From the NCBI RefSeq assembly GCF_900114375.1, contig NZ_FOSV01000002.1:62001-126000 (forward strand): a stretch of DNA of 64,000 nt. Direction: 5' to 3'. Shown one piece after another: positions 1 to 8,279 of the stretch; position 1 is the stretch's first letter; every line of letters starts with the position of its first letter. The notes under the pieces are model-generated. The model had not been told where the DNA came from and ran no database searches. It saw only the letters and a program-made list of their open reading frames with translations. This DNA comes from Methylorubrum salsuginis (GTDB lineage: Bacteria; Pseudomonadota; Alphaproteobacteria; Rhizobiales; Beijerinckiaceae). A program made the translations under genes and the position numbers.

Positions 1-221
1 TGACCCGCGAGACCGACGCGTTGATCGCCGACGTGGTCCGCCATGCCCGCGAGCGCACCATCGACGGCCGGATGATCTCGGCGCTGATCCTCGCCATCGA
101 CGCGGTCAACGGCGCACTGGACGATGGGCGGCGCACGCTCGATCCGGGCGCCGACACGGGCGGCGGGGGACGCTCGCGCACCGCGCGGCTGCTGTCGCTG
201 ACCTTGCCCGCCGCGGAATAG
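1..221 (+). CDS. C-terminal fragment of an unrecognised protein (cut by left edge)
   Basis: An open frame runs in from the left edge, is read from base 3, and stops at TAG 219-221. About 72 residues are visible. The first part (TRETDALIADVVRHARER) looks like an amphipathic helix. A glycine-rich stretch (GADTGGGGRS) follows, then a hydrophobic end. I do not recognise the family. It converges on the diguanylate cyclase gene with only 12 bases between them. The coding call rests on strong GC3 bias and the tight fit to the neighbour; an upstream start cannot be seen. Confidence 0.45.
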   Translation, partial: TRETDALIADVVRHARERTIDGRMISALILAIDAVNGALDDGRRTLDPGADTGGGGRSRTARLLSLTLPAAE

Positions 222-233
222 ACGCCCTTCGCC

Positions 234-1448
234 TCACGCCTCCGTGGCGGGCTCGGCCCGGTCTTCGCCCAGCATGAACCGGTTCCGGCCGCGCCTCTTG
301 GCGGCGTAGAGCGCGCGATCCGCCTCCGCGATCAGGTCCGCGGCCGGTATGACCGTGCCCTCGGGGCGCCGCGCGGCGCCGATGCTGATCGTGGCGACAC
401 TGATGCCGTCGGCGCGGGCCGGATGGACGATGGCGAGCGCCTCGACCGCCTTCCCGAGTTGGCGGGCGCAGCGCGCCAGCGCCAACTCGCTCGCATCGTC
501 CCGGATCAGGAAGGTGAACTCCTCGCCGCCGAAGCGGGCGCAGAAGGCATCGTTGTGCCGGGCGAAGTCCGCGAAGGTCTCGGCGATCCGCCGCAGGCAG
601 TCGTCGCCGGCCGGATGGCCGAGCGCATCGTTGTAGAGCTTGAAGTAATCGATATCGATCATCATCAGGGCCATCGGGCCCGGCCGCGCCAGCCATGCAT
701 CCAACCGCTCCGCGAGGTGGCGGCGGTTCGGCAGGCCGGTCAGGGCGTCGGTGTGCGACAGGTTCTCGAACTCGCGCCGGGAGGCGTCGGCGCTCTTGGC
801 CCGAAGCCCGGCATCCAGCGTCGCGAGGTAGTCGCCGCAGCGCCGCCGCTCCATCACGTAGTTGGCGTAGAGGCTGAAGATGCAGGCTGTGGTGATCTGC
901 ACCGCGAAGGCGGCCTGGAGCGCCGGGGGGAGATCGGCCTTCGTGCCGAGGGCGAGCAGGGTGACGCCGAGCGCGCTCCCGGTGAAGGCGACCGCGTGCT
1001 GGAAGCGCAGCGCCAGCAGCATGTTGGCGAAGACGATCGTCAGGGACAATTCGCCGAAGGTGAACAGCCCGAACGGATCGTGCGTCATCCAGAACAGGGA
1101 GACCGGGATCAGATAGGCGTTGAGGATGCCCACGAGCACCGAGCGTTCGGTCCCAAGCGGCGGCGTCCGCCCGATCAGCCACGCGAGACCGAGGGAGACC
1201 GGCGTGACGAGCCCGACGCGGAGCGCCACCGACAGCCAGAGGATATCGGGCAGCAGGACGATGCTGGTGAAGTTGAAGACGTTGTAGAGGGCGATCCCGA
1301 CGAGGATGGCCGAACGCAGCTCGGCGGTCCGCCGCGCGCCGTGCTCGGCATCGTAGAGATCCCGGATCGGGGCCGCCAGACGCAGCCAGCGGTCGAGCGC
1401 CGGTTTCCCGCCGAGATCGTAGAAGCGCTGGATCGCGAGCGCCGGCAT
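234..1448 (-). CDS. Membrane-anchored diguanylate cyclase (GGDEF)
   Basis: Predicted to make cyclic di-GMP from two GTP at the inner membrane. The 404-residue protein has about six hydrophobic segments between residues 45 and 195 and a C-terminal GGDEF domain from about residue 228 (NLSHTDALTGLPNRR). The metal-binding MIDIDYFKLYND stretch is at 263-273, and the active-site signature GGEEF at 307-311 is intact, so activity is likely. The autoinhibitory I-site RxxD is not at its usual five-residue spacing: RHND ends six residues before the signature, so product inhibition is uncertain. No EAL domain is present. The ATG at 1448 is preceded by an AAGGGGA ribosome site. The membrane part matches no sensor domain I can name, so the input signal is unknown. 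Confidence 0.9.
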   Translation of the reverse strand: MPALAIQRFYDLGGKPALDRWLRLAAPIRDLYDAEHGARRTAELRSAILVGIALYNVFNFTSIVLLPDILWLSVALRVGLVTPVSLGLAWLIGRTPPLGTERSVLVGILNAYLIPVSLFWMTHDPFGLFTFGELSLTIVFANMLLALRFQHAVAFTGSALGVTLLALGTKADLPPALQAAFAVQITTACIFSLYANYVMERRRCGDYLATLDAGLRAKSADASRREFENLSHTDALTGLPNRRHLAERLDAWLARPGPMALMMIDIDYFKLYNDALGHPAGDDCLRRIAETFADFARHNDAFCARFGGEEFTFLIRDDASELALARCARQLGKAVEALAIVHPARADGISVATISIGAARRPEGTVIPAADLIAEADRALYAAKRRGRNRFMLGEDRAEPATEA

Positions 1449-1507
1449 CGTTCCGTTCCCCTTTACCGGAGGGACGTAGCGCCGATGCTTTTAGCTTTTG
1501 CTAATGT

Positions 1508-1528
1508 GACGTTCGCAAGACGAACGTC
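1508..1528. promoter_or_regulatory. Perfect 8-bp inverted repeat upstream of the diguanylate cyclase gene
   Basis: GACGTTCG and CGAACGTC are separated by five bases (CAAGA). The site lies 60 bases upstream of the cyclase start, in a patch more AT-rich than its surroundings. Its placement suits a repressor operator or promoter element. It could also be a short hairpin. No cognate regulator is adjacent. Confidence 0.35.
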
Positions 1529-1718
1529 TTCATTCGGCCTGTCGGTTCGATACAGTACCGAGTTCAACAAACGGCAGTGTCAACTCGAAGCATCGGCGGA
1601 TGAAGGCACTCGCCGCCTGCCGGGCGGTCGCGCCTCGCATCGGCCATCTTGCCTGCGCGGCCAAACTAAGGAGCGAGAGCCGCCGGCCCGATGCCATCCG
1701 AACGGATACGGTTCTCGC

Positions 1719-1826
1719 GCATCATCTTTTTCCGAAAGCGGGACTCCACCTTTCGGGACGATGCGTTCGCTCCTTGTGCCGCATCGTCTTTTTCCGAAAG
1801 CCGGAAACCACCTTTCGGGAGGATGC
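1719..1826. repeat. Two tandem copies of dispersed palindromic repeat family A
   Basis: Two copies (1719-1764 and 1781-1826) of a roughly 46-base element that starts GCATCGTC, carries the arms CCGAAAG and CTTTCGG around an AC-rich loop, and ends GACGATGC. The outer ends are also inverted (GCATCGTC / GACGATGC), so each unit folds as a long hairpin. The second copy ends one base before the gor stop codon, so it will be in the 3' end of the gor transcript. Further copies occur at 22941, 29200 and 38369. The rest of 1449-1718 shows no gene. Confidence 0.8.
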
Positions 1827-1827
1827 T

Positions 1828-3213
1828 CTAACCCACGCCGACCGGATGCTTCACCACGAACGGCGTGCGCATCGTCACCAACTCCTCGCCCAGCGTCGGG
1901 TGAACCGCGATGGTTCGGTCGAAATCGGCCTTGGTGGCCCCCATGGTCACCGCGATGCCGACCGCCTGGATGATCTCGCCCGCATCCGGCCCCAGCACGT
2001 GGACGCCGACCACGCGGTCGCTGGCGCGCTCGACGATCACCTTCATGATGACGCGCTCGTTGCGGCCCGACAGCGTCGCCTTCATCGGGCGGAAGCTCGC
2101 CTTGTAGACGTCGATGTCGCCGTAGCAGCCCCGGGCCACATCCTCGTTGTGGCCGATCACGCCGATCTCCGGGGTCGAGAACACCGCGGTGGCGATCAGG
2201 CGGTGATCGACGCACCAGGGCTTGCCCCCGAACACCGTGTCGGCGAAGGCGTGGCCCTCGCGGATCGCGATGGGGGTGAGCGCGGCGCGGCCCGTCACGT
2301 CGCCCACCGCGTAGATCGAGGGAACGGAGGTCCGCGAATCCGCCTCCACGGGAATCGCGCCGCGCTCGTCCAGGGTGATGCCGACCCGATCGAGGCCCAG
2401 GCCCTCGACGTTCGGGCGCCGGCCGGTCGCCACCAGCACGCAATCGATATCGAGGCGCTCGCCATCGTCGAGCGTCGCCCGGATGGCGCCGTCATGGCGC
2501 TCCAGCCGCTCGACGGTGCGCCCGAGGCGCAGGTCCATCCGCTCGGCATAGGCCTCGCCGAGCGCGGTGGCGATCTCGGGATCGAAGCCGCGCAGCAGGG
2601 TCTTTCCGCGGTGGAGCAGGGTGGTCTTGGTGCCGAGCGCGGCGAAGACGCCCGCGAACTCGACCGCGATGTAGCCGCCGCCGACCACGAGGATGCGCGC
2701 GGGCTGGGTCTCCAGATCGAACACGCCGTTCGAGTCGAGGGCCAGTTCCGCGCCGGGGATCAGCGGCTCGTGGACCGGGCTCGCCCCCACCGCGATCAGG
2801 ATGAATTTCGCGCGCACGCGCCGGTCCGAACGGCCGAGGCGGACCGTGTGCGGGTCCTCGATGACGGCGCGTTCCGCCACGACCTCGACGCCGGAGCCCG
2901 CGAGGTTGCGGCCGTAGATGCCCTCCAGCCGGGCGACCTCGGCATCGCGCGAGGCCTTGAGCGCCGCCCAGTCGAAGCGCGGCGGATCGAGGTGCCAGCC
3001 GAAGCCCGCGGCGTCGGCGAACTCGTCGGCGAAGCGCCCGGCATAGACCATCAGCTTCTTGGGCACGCAGCCGCGGATCACGCAGGTGCCGCCGACGCGG
3101 TACTCCTCCGCCAGCATCACCCTGGCGCCGTGGCCGGCGGCGATCCGCGCCGCCCGCACGCCGCCGGAGCCACCGCCGATCACGAACAGGTCGACGTCGA
3201 AGCTGTCGCTCAT
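1828..3213 (-). CDS. gor: Glutathione-disulfide reductase
   Basis: NADPH-dependent FAD disulfide oxidoreductase that regenerates reduced glutathione in the cytoplasm. The 461 residues show an N-terminal FAD fold (GGGSGG at 13-18) and the redox-active disulfide in GGTCVIRGCVPKK (Cys44/Cys49). The second nucleotide fold contains GGGYIAVEFAG, followed by an HRGKTLLR loop whose arginines fit the 2'-phosphate of NADPH. The C-terminal HPTLGEE carries the catalytic His438/Glu443 pair. Glutathione reductase is preferred over dihydrolipoamide dehydrogenase because of the RGCVPKK context and the NADPH-type arginines. It is the last gene of a minus-strand group, seven bases after the O-antigen-ligase-like gene, so co-transcription is likely. 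Confidence 0.95.
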   Translation of the reverse strand: MSDSFDVDLFVIGGGSGGVRAARIAAGHGARVMLAEEYRVGGTCVIRGCVPKKLMVYAGRFADEFADAAGFGWHLDPPRFDWAALKASRDAEVARLEGIYGRNLAGSGVEVVAERAVIEDPHTVRLGRSDRRVRAKFILIAVGASPVHEPLIPGAELALDSNGVFDLETQPARILVVGGGYIAVEFAGVFAALGTKTTLLHRGKTLLRGFDPEIATALGEAYAERMDLRLGRTVERLERHDGAIRATLDDGERLDIDCVLVATGRRPNVEGLGLDRVGITLDERGAIPVEADSRTSVPSIYAVGDVTGRAALTPIAIREGHAFADTVFGGKPWCVDHRLIATAVFSTPEIGVIGHNEDVARGCYGDIDVYKASFRPMKATLSGRNERVIMKVIVERASDRVVGVHVLGPDAGEIIQAVGIAVTMGATKADFDRTIAVHPTLGEELVTMRTPFVVKHPVGVG

Positions 3214-3220
3214 GGGATTC

Positions 3221-4429
3221 TCACTCGTTCGGTGCAGGCCTGGCCATACAGGCCGCGCGCAGCCATGTCAGGGCGGCGCCCAGCCCCGCGGTCCACCAAG
3301 CCTGCCATGCCCCGTGCTCGACGAACATGATGGCCACCGCCGCGCCGAGAAGGCCCAGCGCGGTGGCAAACAGGATGCGCGGCAGGGCGGCGGCGGCCTG
3401 CAACCCGAGAAACGCCGCCAGACTTCCCAAAACCGCACCGACGAGGCCGAGTTCGGCCCAGATCTGCAGGAAGCTGTTGTGGGGGTGGCCCACCGCCAGC
3501 ATCGTGCGCATCTCCGGCGCGAAGTCGGCCACCGCCGGCACCTCGGCGAAGCGGAGACCCGTGCCGTAGCCGGAGCCGATCAGCGGCGCCTGCGCCACCG
3601 CCGCGCCGAAGCTCTGGGCGATGGCGACGCGGGCACGCGACGAACTCAGGGTCAGCCGCTCGTGCGCCGCCTCCGGCATGACATGGGCGAGGATGTCGCC
3701 CTCGACCGGCGCCAGGGCGAAGGCGAGGAAGAGGATGAGGGCGGACGAAGCGATGCCGATGCGCTTGGGCGCGAGCCACGCGACGAGGAACAGCCCGGCA
3801 CCCGCCAGCATCCCCATCGTGGCCGCGCCGCTGATCGAGCGCAGGACCGCGAAGGCCGTCACCGCGAGCAGCGCCAGGGCGGGCAGGCGCCGCCCGCGCA
3901 GGGCGAGGATCGCCGCGAGAGGTCCGGCGAGCAGCACCGCCGTCAGCAGCGGCCGGTTGAACATGAAGAGCGCCGCCCGCTGCCCCAGGGCCTGCTGCAG
4001 GGCGAGGTCGGCGGCGAGGCTTCCCGCGATGAACAGGCAGGCGGCGGCCAGTCCCACGGCGGCGAGCGCAGGTCCCCAGGTCGGCATCCGCCCCGGCGCG
4101 AGCCGGATCAGCAGGAAGGCGGGGATCACGGCCAGGACGAATTCCGAGAAGACGCGCGCCGACAGGCCGGGGAAGGGGCTCCAGGCGAAGGCGGCGAGGC
4201 ACCAGGCCAGGAAGGCGAGCGCTGCGAGCCCCAGCGGCGCGGCGAGCGGGCGCAGGATCAGGCGCAGGGCCTCGGCACCGTGTTCGGCGATGGTGCCGGC
4301 GAGGAACAGGAGCGCGGCGATGCCCGCGACCAACGGGCTCGACCGGTTGGCCAGCGCCATGATCACCGGCATCAGCGCCAGCGCGACGGTGCCGGCGGCG
4401 TCGAGCCGTGCCGCTGCGGCGGACCTCAC
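3221..4429 (-). CDS. O-antigen ligase/polymerase-like membrane protein (Wzy_C family)
   Basis: A 402-residue polytopic inner-membrane protein with about 11-12 hydrophobic segments. A long periplasmic loop near residues 255-315 ends in GHPHNSFLQIWAELG, the conserved histidine motif of the O-antigen ligase (WaaL/Wzy_C) superfamily. Such proteins transfer or polymerise undecaprenyl-linked glycans on the periplasmic face. No LPS or capsule genes are nearby, so substrate and exact role (ligase or polymerase) cannot be assigned. The start is GTG at 4429, overlapping the stop of the upstream DUF2059 gene as GTGA, which implies translational coupling. Confidence 0.82.
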   Translation of the reverse strand: MRSAAAARLDAAGTVALALMPVIMALANRSSPLVAGIAALLFLAGTIAEHGAEALRLILRPLAAPLGLAALAFLAWCLAAFAWSPFPGLSARVFSEFVLAVIPAFLLIRLAPGRMPTWGPALAAVGLAAACLFIAGSLAADLALQQALGQRAALFMFNRPLLTAVLLAGPLAAILALRGRRLPALALLAVTAFAVLRSISGAATMGMLAGAGLFLVAWLAPKRIGIASSALILFLAFALAPVEGDILAHVMPEAAHERLTLSSSRARVAIAQSFGAAVAQAPLIGSGYGTGLRFAEVPAVADFAPEMRTMLAVGHPHNSFLQIWAELGLVGAVLGSLAAFLGLQAAAALPRILFATALGLLGAAVAIMFVEHGAWQAWWTAGLGAALTWLRAACMARPAPNE

Positions 4430-4998
4430 TGGAGCGAGTGGCCGCGCTTGCCCATCTCGGCCCGGGTGCGGACCATGATGTATTCCGAGACCTCCTGGGT
4501 CCAGTCCTGCATCGCGCCGACCATGTCGTCGAGGATCTGCGGCTGGGTCTCGACGTAGCGCTTGCCCGCGGGCGAGCGGAAGAAGGCGATGATCTCCTTC
4601 AACTCGGCCTCGCTCAGGCGCTTGGCGTAGATGCGCGCCGCAATTTCGATCAGCCGGTTCTTCTGCAGCGCCATCTCGGGTTCGAGGTTCTTGAGCACCT
4701 CGTCGAGGTCCTTGCCGAGATCCGGGCGGGTCACCGCGTTCTTGCGGATCTGGTCGGCCATGGTCGGGATGATCGAATCGAACGAGCGGCTCATGCCCGA
4801 GCTCAGCATCACCTCGCGGGCGAGCGCCAGGTGAGAGGGGGTGATCTCCGGCTCGGCCGGCGGCTGCGGCGTGGCCGTGCCGGGCTTGGCGGTCGGCTTC
4901 TGCGCGGGAGCCGGAGGCTTGGCGGCCTGCGCGAGCGCGGCCTGGGGCGCGCTCAGGCCGAGGACGAGGCCGGCCAGGACGGCGAGACGGGGCAGCAT
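4426..4998 (-). CDS. Secreted DUF2059 protein
   Basis: From the ATG at 4998 the product is 190 residues and begins with a clear signal peptide (MLPRLAVLAGLVLGLSAPQAALAQA). A Pro/Ala/Lys-rich linker follows. The DUF2059 helical domain covers roughly residues 60-175, including FFRSPAGKRYVETQ, the most typical stretch of the family. An in-frame ATG at 5049 would add 17 residues ahead of the signal peptide and is less likely. Members are periplasmic and of unknown function. It overlaps the O-antigen-ligase-like gene by four bases and probably shares its transcript. Confidence 0.85.
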   Translation of the reverse strand: MLPRLAVLAGLVLGLSAPQAALAQAAKPPAPAQKPTAKPGTATPQPPAEPEITPSHLALAREVMLSSGMSRSFDSIIPTMADQIRKNAVTRPDLGKDLDEVLKNLEPEMALQKNRLIEIAARIYAKRLSEAELKEIIAFFRSPAGKRYVETQPQILDDMVGAMQDWTQEVSEYIMVRTRAEMGKRGHSLQ

Positions 4999-5057
4999 GC
5001 GGACAGGGCTCCGAAGGATGCGAAGGACGGCAGGCGCCGACCAGATCACGGGCGGCG

Positions 5058-5127
5058 AGAGCGCGTTCCGACGAAGCGGATACCGGTTCGTCGAGAGATG
5101 GCGCGGTGAAACACGGGCTTAGAGCCG
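5058..5127. repeat. Dispersed repeat family C, copy 1 (overlaps the rpiA stop)
   Basis: About 70 bases resembling the element at 50644-50718. Both contain inverted arms CGACGAA / TTCGTCG around a GGATACCGG-type core, then an A/C-rich stretch and GGCTTAGAGCC or GGCTTGGAGCC. In this copy the TTA inside the right end supplies the rpiA stop codon. It separates rpiA from the DUF2059 gene. No gene is seen in the intervening sequence. Confidence 0.7.
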
Positions 5128-5859
5128 CTGGCCTGACGTCGTCAGGTCATCGGCGCTCAGGACGATGACGCGGGCTTCCGAACCGGAGGCCTCGGCGAGG
5201 TAGGCGGTGTCGGCGATGCCGAGGAACAGGCCGTGCTCGACCACGCCGGGCACCGCCCAGAGCCGGGCCGAGAGGCCTTCCGGATCGGGGATGGCGCCCA
5301 GATGCGCGTCGAGGAGCGCGTGGCCGCCATCGGTCAGCAGCGGCTCGCCCGCGGCGTCGAGCCGGCGGGTGAGGGGCTTGCCGGCGCAGCCGCTCTCGGC
5401 GAGCGCCTTCTCCACGGCACGCCACGTCGCGCCGAAGCCGAAGACGTTGACCTCGATCGGCAGCGGGAAGGCGCCGAGGGTCTCGACGCGCTTGGCCGCG
5501 TCGGCGATCACCACCATGCGCCGGCTCGCCATCGCGACGATCTTTTCGCGAAGAAGCGCGGCGCCGCCGCCCTTGATCAGCCGCAGGTTGGCATCGACCT
5601 CGTCGGCCCCGTCGATGGTGAGATCGAGTTCGGGCAATTCCTCGAGGGTGGCGAGCCGGATGCCCTCGCGCTCGCAGGCGATCCGGGTCGCCTCCGAGGT
5701 CGGCACGCCGATCACGTCGAGGCCGGCGCGTACCCGGTCGCCCAGCAGGGCGATGAAGGCGGCGGCCGTGCTGCCGGTGCCGATGCCGAGCCGCATGCCG
5801 GGCTCGACCAGTTCGAGCGCGCGCGCGGCGGCGGCGCGGCGCAGATCGGGCGCGCTCAC
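5119..5859 (-). CDS. rpiA: Ribose-5-phosphate isomerase A
   Basis: Interconverts ribose 5-phosphate and ribulose 5-phosphate in the pentose phosphate and carbon assimilation network. The length, 246 residues, is normal for RpiA. Diagnostic motifs are the phosphate-binding GIGTGSTA (25-32), the catalytic DGADEVD (83-89) and [11 protein letters not shown] (96-106). The ATG at 5859 is used. It heads the minus-strand group that continues to DUF2059, the O-antigen-ligase-like gene and gor, although a repeat element intervenes. The last residues (TSGQRL) and the stop codon lie within or next to that repeat, so the extreme C-terminus may vary between relatives. Confidence 0.96.
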   Translation of the reverse strand: MSAPDLRRAAAARALELVEPGMRLGIGTGSTAAAFIALLGDRVRAGLDVIGVPTSEATRIACEREGIRLATLEELPELDLTIDGADEVDANLRLIKGGGAALLREKIVAMASRRMVVIADAAKRVETLGAFPLPIEVNVFGFGATWRAVEKALAESGCAGKPLTRRLDAAGEPLLTDGGHALLDAHLGAIPDPEGLSARLWAVPGVVEHGLFLGIADTAYLAEASGSEARVIVLSADDLTTSGQRL

Positions 5860-6006
5860 GAGACCCTCTCCGGAAACCGATGCGTCATGGGCGGATGGCC
5901 CCGCTTCGTCGCGTGTTGAGACGGGCAGGCCCCTAGCACGCCTCCCCGCCGCGGCAAAAGCCGGAGCGAGCGCGGTTCTACGGGTCTCGCCGGCTCGTGA
6001 CCCGTC

Positions 6007-6519
6007 TCAGGGCCGACCCTGGCCGCCGCTCTGCCCGCCCTGCGGCGGCGTCGCGCTCGGGCCGGCGCGGCCCGGCGCCGGTCCGGTCGCCGCCGCGCCC
6101 GCGCCGCTGGCGGTGCCCGCGGGCGGCGGGCCGGCCTGCTCGGTGCAGACCACCAGTTCCTGCCGGATCTGGACGTAGCAGGCGCTCATCGTGCCGGTGC
6201 GGAGGTTGACCCGGTAGATGCCCGACTCGCGGGCGTGGCGGGAGGCGATCAGCCCGTATTCTCCCGGCGTCTGCGGCCCGGCCCCTTCGCCGGCGGCGAA
6301 GCACAGGGTGACGCCGACGCTGTCGTCGCGCAGGCCGTACTGGCACGAGGTGACCTCGCCGGTGGCGCGGTCGATCCGGTAGATCCGGTTGAGATCGACG
6401 GCCGGCGCGGCGACGAACTCGTAGGAGCCCGCGGCGCGCGCCGCCCCCGTCGAGGCGAGCGCCGCGACCAGCGCGCAGCCGGCGAGATGGGCGGGGGAGA
6501 GGGCCGGAGGGAGGCGCAT
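6007..6519 (-). CDS. Small secreted protein with two cysteine-containing repeats, function unknown
   Basis: From the ATG at 6519 the product is 170 residues. It has a signal peptide ending near ARAAG and a mature part built from two similar units: RIYRIDRATGEVTSCQYG and GIYRVNLRTGTMSACYVQ. Each unit is followed by a second cysteine (TLCF and VVCT), so four cysteines could form two disulfides. The last 45 residues are Pro/Gly/Ala-rich and look disordered. I do not recognise the family. The 'YR.D..TG....C' pattern resembles one blade of a repeat protein. It stands alone, divergent from gph. Confidence 0.7.
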   Translation of the reverse strand: MRLPPALSPAHLAGCALVAALASTGAARAAGSYEFVAAPAVDLNRIYRIDRATGEVTSCQYGLRDDSVGVTLCFAAGEGAGPQTPGEYGLIASRHARESGIYRVNLRTGTMSACYVQIRQELVVCTEQAGPPPAGTASGAGAAATGPAPGRAGPSATPPQGGQSGGQGRP

Positions 6520-6739
6520 GGGCAAGCCGGGGTGAGGAGCGGGGATAACGGGGACAAGTCGGAGTTCGTCCCGGCGCCATCAGACGCCGTCTCCATGGCG
6601 GAGCTTGGGCGAAACGTGAAGATCGGGGGCGGCAGGAACGCAACAGCGGCGCGCGCGCTAACGCTCGGTCAACCGTCGGGGTTGATCGTCGGGGAGACGA
6701 CCGCTAGCCAGCTTGACAGTGTATCGATTTGGGACGCCG

Positions 6740-7447
6740 ATGACCGTTCTTCCCCCGATCGCCGTGTTCGATCTCGACGGAACCCTCGCCGAGACCGCGG
6801 GCGACCTCGTCGGCACCCTCAACGTGATCCTGGCCCGCGAGGGGCACGCGCCGCTGCCGCTGGAGCAGGCCCGCGATCTCCTCGGCGCGGGCGCCCGCGC
6901 CCTGATCCAGCGCGGCTTCGCCGCGGCGGGGGCGGAACTCGGCGCCGAGCGCCTAGAAGTCCTGTTCGAGGCCTTCCTGGAGCATTACGGCGCGCATCTG
7001 GCCGACAATTCCCATCTCTTTCCCGGCGTCGTCGCGGCCCTCGACCGGCTGGAGGCCGAGGGCTTCGTGCTCGCGGTCTGCACCAACAAGGTCGAGGCGC
7101 ACGCCGTCGCGCTGCTGGAGGAGCTCGGCGTGCGCGACCGCTTCCCGGTGATCGTCGGTAAGGACACCTTCGCCTTCTCCAAGCCCGACCCGCGCCACAT
7201 CACCGCGACCATCGCGCGGGCCGGGGGCGATCCGACCCGCGCCGTGATGGTCGGCGATTCCCGTGCCGACGTGGCCGCCGCCCAGGCCGGCGGCATCCCG
7301 GTCGTCGGCGTCACCTTCGGCTACACGCCGGTGCCGATGCGCGAACTCAAGCCCGATTGGACCATCGAGCATTTCGACGAACTGGTGGACGCGGTCGCCG
7401 CGCTGGTGCCCCATGCCTTTCAAGCCGCGGTGAAGCCCGCGGCTTGA
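6740..7447 (+). CDS. gph: Phosphoglycolate phosphatase (HAD superfamily)
   Basis: HAD hydrolase of 235 residues, likely to dephosphorylate 2-phosphoglycolate. Motif I FDLDGTL (Asp11/Asp13), motif II VCTNK (Thr/Lys), and motif III/IV GDSRADVAAAQAGG are all present. The helical cap lies between residues 20 and 85. The KDTFAFSKPDP stretch before motif III is typical of Gph. The ATG at 6740 gives the standard N-terminus; a TTG at 6713 would add nine residues. HAD specificity is hard to read from sequence, so another small phosphate ester is possible. Confidence 0.87.
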   Translation: MTVLPPIAVFDLDGTLAETAGDLVGTLNVILAREGHAPLPLEQARDLLGAGARALIQRGFAAAGAELGAERLEVLFEAFLEHYGAHLADNSHLFPGVVAALDRLEAEGFVLAVCTNKVEAHAVALLEELGVRDRFPVIVGKDTFAFSKPDPRHITATIARAGGDPTRAVMVGDSRADVAAAQAGGIPVVGVTFGYTPVPMRELKPDWTIEHFDELVDAVAALVPHAFQAAVKPAA

Positions 7448-7455
7448 TTCTTCGC

Positions 7456-7515
7456 TTGGCCTCAAGCGCCGGCAGCCGCGTCTTCAAACTTGGCCTCAGG
7501 CGCCGGCAGCCGCGT
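7456..7515. repeat. Two-copy tandem repeat, 34-base period
   Basis: A 26-base unit (starting TTGGCCTCA, ending GCAGCCGCGT) occurs at 7456-7481 and 7490-7515 with one mismatch. It directly follows gph in a 256-base stretch without a convincing gene. There are only two copies, so it is not a CRISPR. It may be a duplication within a longer hairpin-rich spacer. Confidence 0.6.
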
Positions 7516-7538
7516 CCGCGGCTTTGGCTCCGCTCGAC

Positions 7539-7557
7539 GCCTCGGCTGTGCCGAGGC
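7539..7557 (+). terminator. Hairpin downstream of gph
   Basis: Perfect 8-bp stem GCCTCGGC / GCCGAGGC with a three-base loop, 92 bases after the gph stop. There is no T-run, as is common in this GC-rich DNA, so the terminator call rests on position and stem strength only. Nothing else is recognisable between it and 7703. Confidence 0.4.
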
Positions 7558-7703
7558 CGCTGCGCGGGCGCTCTTCGCGCCTGGCCATACGGCCGTTCCT
7601 TCTGCGAGCGTGGCTCGGCAGAGGCTGACAGGCTCCGCTTGCACCGAGCGGGCGGCTGGGTCACTGAGCCGGGGCCGGGAGGGCCCCGGCGGCGAGAGGC
7701 ACG

Positions 7704-8279
7704 ATGAGCGACCCGACCCCCTTCGAGCTGACGCTGGAGCGCATCGCCCTGATCCGGCGTCTGGTCGTCGCCTGGAACCCGGCCGGCGCGGGCGCGCCGA
7801 TCGTCCATCCCGACGCGCCCTACGGCAGCGCGAACCGCGACGACGACATCTTCAACGTCACCGGCGACGACGAGGGCGCCGAGGAGGAGCACCGGGCGAT
7901 GGGCGACGCGCTCGCCGTCTTCCTGGGCCACGCCGTGCTCAAACCCGGCCGCTACCAGTACCACAACCCGCTGGCCAAGCTGACCTCGACGGCGCTGGGC
8001 GACGTCTTCCGCGACGACGAGACCGGCGAGACGCCCGAACACATCACCTTCGCGGTGACGGAGGAGCACCTCGCCCTGATCCCGCGCCTTCAGGTGCGCT
8101 GGGACGCGGCGGCCGACGTGCCGGCCATCGACCCCGCGCAGCCCTACGGCGCCGGGACGGCGCCGGCCTCCGAGCGGCTGCACCGCGAGATGCAGCCGGC
8201 CCTTCAGATCTTCCTGCGCTACGGCGACCTCGCGCCGGGGTTCTTCCGCGAGGGCGCGAGCGGCTGGGAAGCGGCCTGA
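7704..8279 (+). CDS. Unknown protein made of two related domains
   Basis: 191 residues with an internal duplication. Residues 9-41 (LTLERIALIRRLVVAWNP...) correspond to residues 113-145 (TEEHLALIPRLQVRWDAA...), and both units end in a D(A/P)..PYG.. segment. Each half then has an acidic stretch and an LAVFL/LQIFLRYG helix followed by LKPGRYQY or LAPGFFRE. The family is not recognised. No signal peptide or membrane segment is seen, so it is probably cytoplasmic. The ATG at 7704 follows a GAGAGGC ribosome site. It lies alone before the RTX gene. Confidence 0.75.
   Translation: MSDPTPFELTLERIALIRRLVVAWNPAGAGAPIVHPDAPYGSANRDDDIFNVTGDDEGAEEEHRAMGDALAVFLGHAVLKPGRYQYHNPLAKLTSTALGDVFRDDETGETPEHITFAVTEEHLALIPRLQVRWDAAADVPAIDPAQPYGAGTAPASERLHREMQPALQIFLRYGDLAPGFFREGASGWEAA

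Noticed and set aside
7456..7515. Possible CRISPR array
   Set aside because: Only two 26-base units with an eight-base spacer, no further repeats and no cas genes.
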